NCBI GenBank assembly: GCA_021737615.1
Contig: JAIPDR010000015.1
Coordinates: 1 to 34,426, forward strand
From: Desulfohalobiaceae bacterium
GTDB lineage: Bacteria > Desulfobacterota > Desulfovibrionia > Desulfovibrionales > Desulfothermaceae
Length of the DNA stretch: 34,426 bases
Direction: 5' to 3'
The translations under genes and the position numbers were made by a program. Positions 31,185 through 34,426 of this stretch are shown in pieces (within the stretch, counting starts at the first letter, position 1; each line of letters starts with the position of its first letter). The notes beneath the pieces were generated by a model, which saw only the letters and a list, made by a program, of their open reading frames with translations, did no database searches and had not been told where the DNA came from.

Positions 31185-31841
31185 TCAGCCGGAACTGAGC
31201 TGATCAGCCAGACGGATGGGCTCGGGAATCCGGTAGCGGGGACAGAGGGAGAGCACCAGGTCCACCGCCGTTTCCAGGCCGACTCTGTGTCCAGTGGAGA
31301 CGTAGACCGGCTTGACCCTGCTCCTGGTCCTGACTACAGCGCCGATCGTTTCGCCCTTGTCCACAAGCGGGCTCCAGTCCCCCTTTTTCGGCCCGGGCAG
31401 GCTGTGCTGGCCCAGGAGTCTGGACTTGGCAACTCCGATGCTGGGCAGATCCAGGAGCAGGCCAAGGTGCGAGGCCAGGCCGAAGCGTCTGGGATGGGCT
31501 AGACCCTGACCGTCGCAGAGGATCAGATCCGGGCTCAGGGCAAACCGCTTCACGACCCGGTATAGAACCGGGGCCTCCCTGAATGAGAGAAACCCCGGAA
31601 TATAGGGAAAGAGCACTTTGTCCCGGACAACGATTTGGTCCACAACCCGCAGACCATGACGATCAAGGATAACGCCGGCCGCCTGGACCGTATTCGGAAT
31701 TTTTTTGCAATATCCGACATCCAGCCCTGCGATATAGCGAAGACCTTGAAAGCCGCCCTCCCGGACGATCCGGCTGCGGAGCCTATCTTGAATCTCCCTG
31801 GCCCGATCCAGGCTGACCGGGCCTGAAGGTAATAATGACAT
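31185..31841 (-). CDS. nfi: Endonuclease V (deoxyinosine 3'-endonuclease)
   Basis: From ATG 31841 the protein is 218 residues. It nicks DNA, or cleaves RNA, one base 3' to inosine in repair of deaminated adenine. Catalytic positions are visible: Asp41 in AGLDVGY, Glu89 in PGFLSFREAP and Asp110 in LCDGQGLAHPRR. These agree closely with the known Asp-Glu-Asp spacing of the family. GGGAG lies 6 nt before this ATG; the frame also opens at 31871, adding ten unlike residues. It stands alone on the minus strand, divergent from the ferritin-like gene. Confidence 0.95.
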   Translation of the reverse strand: MSLLPSGPVSLDRAREIQDRLRSRIVREGGFQGLRYIAGLDVGYCKKIPNTVQAAGVILDRHGLRVVDQIVVRDKVLFPYIPGFLSFREAPVLYRVVKRFALSPDLILCDGQGLAHPRRFGLASHLGLLLDLPSIGVAKSRLLGQHSLPGPKKGDWSPLVDKGETIGAVVRTRSRVKPVYVSTGHRVGLETAVDLVLSLCPRYRIPEPIRLADQLSSG

Positions 31842-32071
31842 ACCATGCTCCCATATAATCAGGCTCGTCATAAGCCGTGCATCATGAACCCCGTAATTTC
31901 TGCTCTATTGCCTCTGCTGGCAAAAAATGATAAAAAAGACATAAGCAGTGCTGAAATAGCGATCCAATTCAGTCTCTTCTGGCAAAGACCCTTGCCTCTT
32001 CATTTCAGCGTCTGTTTCTGGAAAGGATACAGCCAAGCAGTATAGCCCAACAATCAAACACGGAGGAACAG

Positions 32072-32539
32072 ATGAATTTCGAAAACCTGGACGAAATCCT
32101 CGATTTCGCTATAGAAAAAGAGATAGAAGCTTCTGATTTCTACAGGACACTGGCCAAAGAGGAACGCTACTCCGACCCAACCACAATGTTTGAGGAGTTT
32201 GCCGGGGAGGAGGAAAAGCATAAGAAAATGCTGCAGAACTTCAAGGAAAAAGGAGTCAGTCGAAGCCTCCAGGAATATAAACTGAAATGGATAAAGGATT
32301 TGAAACGCAGTGACTACCTTGTTGACTTGGAGTATAAACCCGGACTGCCCTACAACGATATTCTTCTGCTGGCCATCAAACGGGAAGAAAAGTCCCTCAA
32401 ACTCTACAACGAACTCCTGGACAAGGTCGATGACGGGGACAGCAAAAAGCTTTTCCAGGTCCTTTGCCAGGAAGAAGCCAAACACAAGCTGACCCTGGAG
32501 ACCATGTACGACGACTACATGGCCAAAATGGGAGACTGA
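32072..32539 (+). CDS. Ferritin-like diiron protein (rubrerythrin-type domain without rubredoxin)
   Basis: The 155-residue protein is a four-helix bundle with two ExxH-type repeats. Ligand candidates are Glu17 (EKEIEASDFY), Glu47/His50 (GEEEKH), Glu105 (REEKSLKLY) and Glu135/His138 (QEEAKH). This is the classic rubrerythrin/ferritin-like iron pattern. There is no C-terminal CxxC rubredoxin centre, so it would need another electron donor. Such proteins serve in iron binding or peroxide defence in anaerobes. GGAGG lies 6-7 nt before ATG 32072. It precedes phr by 79 bp on the same strand; co-transcription is possible. Confidence 0.9.
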   Translation: MNFENLDEILDFAIEKEIEASDFYRTLAKEERYSDPTTMFEEFAGEEEKHKKMLQNFKEKGVSRSLQEYKLKWIKDLKRSDYLVDLEYKPGLPYNDILLLAIKREEKSLKLYNELLDKVDDGDSKKLFQVLCQEEAKHKLTLETMYDDYMAKMGD

Positions 32540-32618
32540 GATTCAGATCGGCCCCTGGAAACGTCCGGGGTCGATCTGGATCCTGCTTTGAGCGCTCAAG
32601 AAAATCGGGCACAAAAAA

Positions 32619-34028
32619 ATGCAAATACCTCCCATTGAGACCACCCGCATTCAACCCCTCAACCACAAACATTCCAGGGACGGCAAATACGTGCTGTACT
32701 GGATGCAGCAGTCCCAGCGGGCCGAGCACAATCCGGCCCTGGAGTACGCCATTGCCGAAGCCAACCGGATCCGCCTCCCGGTCCTGGTCGTCTTCGGGCT
32801 CAGCCAGACCTACCCGGAGGCGAATCTGCGTCACTTTACCTTCATGCTCCAGGGGCTGCAGGAAACCAAGACATCTCTAGCCGACAGAAAAATCCTGCTG
32901 GCGGTCCAAAAGGGAACGCCACCGGAGGTGGCCATCCAGGCGGCACGGGGCGCAGCCCTGCTGGTCTGCGACCGGGGGTATCTGCGGCACCAGAAGAGAT
33001 GGCGTGAACAGGTGGCCGATGCCGTGGATTGCCAGGTGATTCAGGTCGAGGGGGAGGTGCTGGTGCCAACACATGTGGTCTCGAGCAAACAGGAGCATGC
33101 GGCCAGAACCATCCGGCCTAAAATCCACAGGCACCTCCCCCGCTATCTTCTGGACTGTCCGTCCGGGGAGCCGAGGCTGAGCTCCCTGGATATGAACATG
33201 GAGAGCCTTGGCTTGTCGGACCTGAACAAGGTATTGAAGGATCTTCGAACCGACCGGGATATCCTGCCGGTGGACCGTTTTTTCAAAGGAGGAACCCGGC
33301 GGGCCAAGAAGATCTTTGCCGATTTTACGGCAAACAGACTCGAACGCTACCCAGAGAACCGCAACCAGCCCCAGACCGACGACGTCTCCCATATGGGCAT
33401 GTTTCTGCACTTCGGCCAGATCTCTCCTGTCTGGCTGGCCCTTACGGTTTACAGGCTGGACAGCCCCCTTTCAGAACCCCAGGAGGTCTTTTTAGAGGAA
33501 TTGATCGTACGCCGGGAACTGGCCGTGAATTTCGTTGAACACACCCCGGATTACGACCGCTACTCCTGCATACCGGCCTGGGCCGCCAGGACTCTGGATG
33601 AACACCGGGACGATCCCCGCCCCTGTTTCACGCCGGAAGAGCTGGAGGCCGCCGAAACCCACGATCCATACTGGAACGCTGCCATGAAGGAAATGAAGGC
33701 CAGCGGCTACATGCACAACTACATGCGCATGTACTGGGGCAAAAAGATCCTGGAGTGGTCCAGGGAGCCCAAAGAGGGGTTTGCCCTGGCTCTTCGCCTG
33801 AACAACCGCTACTTCCTGGACGGCCGGGATCCGAACTCCTACGCCGGAGTGGCCTGGATCTTCGGGGTCCATGACCGGGGCTGGCCGCAACGGCCGGCCT
33901 TCGGCAAGGTCCGTTCCATGACCGCCAAGGGGCTGGAGCGCAAATGCGACATCAAGGGCTATGTGGACAAGGTCGAAGCCCTCTGTCAGCGCGACCGCAG
34001 CCGCGCTGACATATTGAATGTTGACTGA
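32619..34028 (+). CDS. phr: Class II CPD photolyase
   Basis: This 469-residue flavoprotein repairs cyclobutane pyrimidine dimers with blue light. Class II features are YWMQQSQRAEHNPALEYAI near the start, HFGQISPVWLAL, the RRELAVNFV segment, MHNYMRMYWGKKILEW, and the C-terminal NNRYFLDGRDPNSYAGVAW followed by IFGVHDRGWPQR. Length matches class II enzymes. ATG 32619 has no strong Shine-Dalgarno sequence. The last residues, ADILNVD, lie 6 bp before the MITE-like element. In a mostly anaerobic lineage it implies exposure to light at the surface or in shallow water. Confidence 0.96.
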   Translation: MQIPPIETTRIQPLNHKHSRDGKYVLYWMQQSQRAEHNPALEYAIAEANRIRLPVLVVFGLSQTYPEANLRHFTFMLQGLQETKTSLADRKILLAVQKGTPPEVAIQAARGAALLVCDRGYLRHQKRWREQVADAVDCQVIQVEGEVLVPTHVVSSKQEHAARTIRPKIHRHLPRYLLDCPSGEPRLSSLDMNMESLGLSDLNKVLKDLRTDRDILPVDRFFKGGTRRAKKIFADFTANRLERYPENRNQPQTDDVSHMGMFLHFGQISPVWLALTVYRLDSPLSEPQEVFLEELIVRRELAVNFVEHTPDYDRYSCIPAWAARTLDEHRDDPRPCFTPEELEAAETHDPYWNAAMKEMKASGYMHNYMRMYWGKKILEWSREPKEGFALALRLNNRYFLDGRDPNSYAGVAWIFGVHDRGWPQRPAFGKVRSMTAKGLERKCDIKGYVDKVEALCQRDRSRADILNVD

Positions 34029-34034
34029 GGAAGA

Positions 34035-34126
34035 TATACTGATCCAACTTAGCATTTTGTGAAATTTGGGCCTGAAGCCTTGGGGTCGCCGGTCTTTGTT
34101 GTAAAAATCAAAATTGGATCAGTATA
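34035..34126 (+). mobile_element. MITE-like element, copy 2 (92 bp)
   Basis: The ends are TATACTGATCCAA and TTGGATCAGTATA, identical to copy 1 at 12043-12133 and in the same orientation. The interiors share long identical blocks such as GTGAAATTTGGGCCTG and GTCTTTGTTGTAAAAA, with scattered substitutions and one extra base here. It lies between convergent phr and the mutY-like gene. Confidence 0.78.
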
Positions 34127-34187
34127 GAACTCTCCGGTCTTCGCTGGTTGAAGTTTCTCAAAAGCAACCAAAGAAAGATTATCCGTG

Positions 34188-34426
34188 TCAATCCGGGTGA
34201 TCCGTGGGCATATTCCCGTCGTCGCCAAGCAGCTCGATGAGCTTTTTGTCCGCCGCCGGAAAGGCGAACCGGGAAAGTTCATCAGCACGGACCCAGCGGC
34301 TGTCAACGGCAAAGCAAAGCTTGGGCTGCTGTTCTTCGTCTTTGAGACGACACCAGAAGGTGTGCAGGGTGACCCGGAAGACTGTGTAGCTGTGCCGGAT
34401 AACAATGATCTTCTCTCCAACCGTGA
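34188..34426 (-). CDS. mutY: C-terminal part of a MutY-like A/G-specific adenine glycosylase, cut by the window edge
   Basis: Reading the minus strand from the window end gives 78 residues and TGA 34188-34190. They include GEKIIVIRHSYTVFRVTLHT, then FWCRL, and WVRADELSRFAFPAADKKLI. This is the NUDIX-like C-terminal domain of MutY that recognises 8-oxoguanine opposite adenine. The catalytic HhH-GPD domain would lie beyond the window. A stand-alone MutT is less likely because of the HSYTVFRVTLHTF phrase. The gene has no ATG within the window. A longer open frame at 34049-34420 in another phase is a shadow that runs through the MITE. Confidence 0.72.
   Translation of the reverse strand, partial: TVGEKIIVIRHSYTVFRVTLHTFWCRLKDEEQQPKLCFAVDSRWVRADELSRFAFPAADKKLIELLGDDGNMPTDHPD

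Noticed and set aside
31071-31502. 143-codon plus-strand frame at 31071-31502
   Set aside because: Mostly antisense to nfi, no ribosome site and no recognisable domain.
34049-34420. 123-codon minus-strand frame at the window end
   Set aside because: Ser/Thr/Pro-rich low-information protein that reads through the MITE. The overlapping MutY-like frame is clearly the coding one.

Overview
The window looks like chromosomal DNA of a sulfate-reducer-type bacterium of the Desulfobacterota, most likely near the Desulfovibrionales. This is inferred from gene content and protein flavour: a PAS-rich hybrid kinase whose N-terminus has a PTYEELE-type coiled coil, an aldehyde:ferredoxin oxidoreductase, an acetyl-CoA synthetase divergent from a Pat-type acetyltransferase, a Gram-negative Mla lipid-transport operon and a class II photolyase. 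No rRNA operon, CRISPR array, prophage or complete insertion sequence is visible. Most of the window is ordinary core chromosome. The unusual features are domain fusions, small genes, start-codon oddities and non-coding inverted repeats.

Layout. Positions 1-2.8 kb hold a regulatory-looking leader and a hybrid histidine kinase broken by an in-frame TGA. From 2.8 to 4.9 kb (minus) lies a membrane-anchored HAMP-PAS-degenerate-kinase protein fused to a DEDDh exonuclease. From 5.0 to 12.0 kb is an acetate/acyl-CoA module: acs, a sodium:solute symporter and a 28-residue membrane microprotein on the minus strand, with a pat-like protein acetyltransferase divergent from acs across a large palindrome. 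From 12.0 to 12.3 kb an AT-rich intergenic region carries a short MITE-like element. uvrA follows (12.3-15.0 kb, minus), then the mlaEFDCA operon (15.1-19.1 kb, minus), whose ATPase carries an apparently degenerate GGDEF-like tail. A Tat-exported apbE lies at 19.35-20.4 kb. An unknown gene and an aldehyde:ferredoxin oxidoreductase gene occupy 20.6-23.1 kb (minus), followed by rnr (plus).

From 25.4 to 29.9 kb runs the classic rpmH-rnpA-yidD-yidC-jag-mnmE operon on the minus strand. Here mnmE appears to begin at a non-AUG codon overlapping the jag stop. Upstream lie a small lipid-A-biosynthesis-N-like membrane protein, an initiator tRNA with a near-consensus promoter, an orphan MoaD-like sulfur carrier, endonuclease V, a ferritin-like protein and a class II photolyase. 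A second copy of the MITE-like element follows, and then the C-terminal end of a mutY-like gene that runs off the window.

Functional themes. (i) Acetate activation and its likely control by lysine acetylation (acs/pat plus symporter). (ii) Outer-membrane lipid asymmetry (mla). (iii) DNA repair spread across the window (uvrA, nfi, phr, mutY and an exonuclease fusion). (iv) Ribosome, tRNA and membrane-protein biogenesis (rpmH operon, tRNA-fMet, rnr). (v) Tungsten/molybdenum pterin chemistry (aor, moaD). All functional assignments rest on reading motifs by eye; no database search was run.
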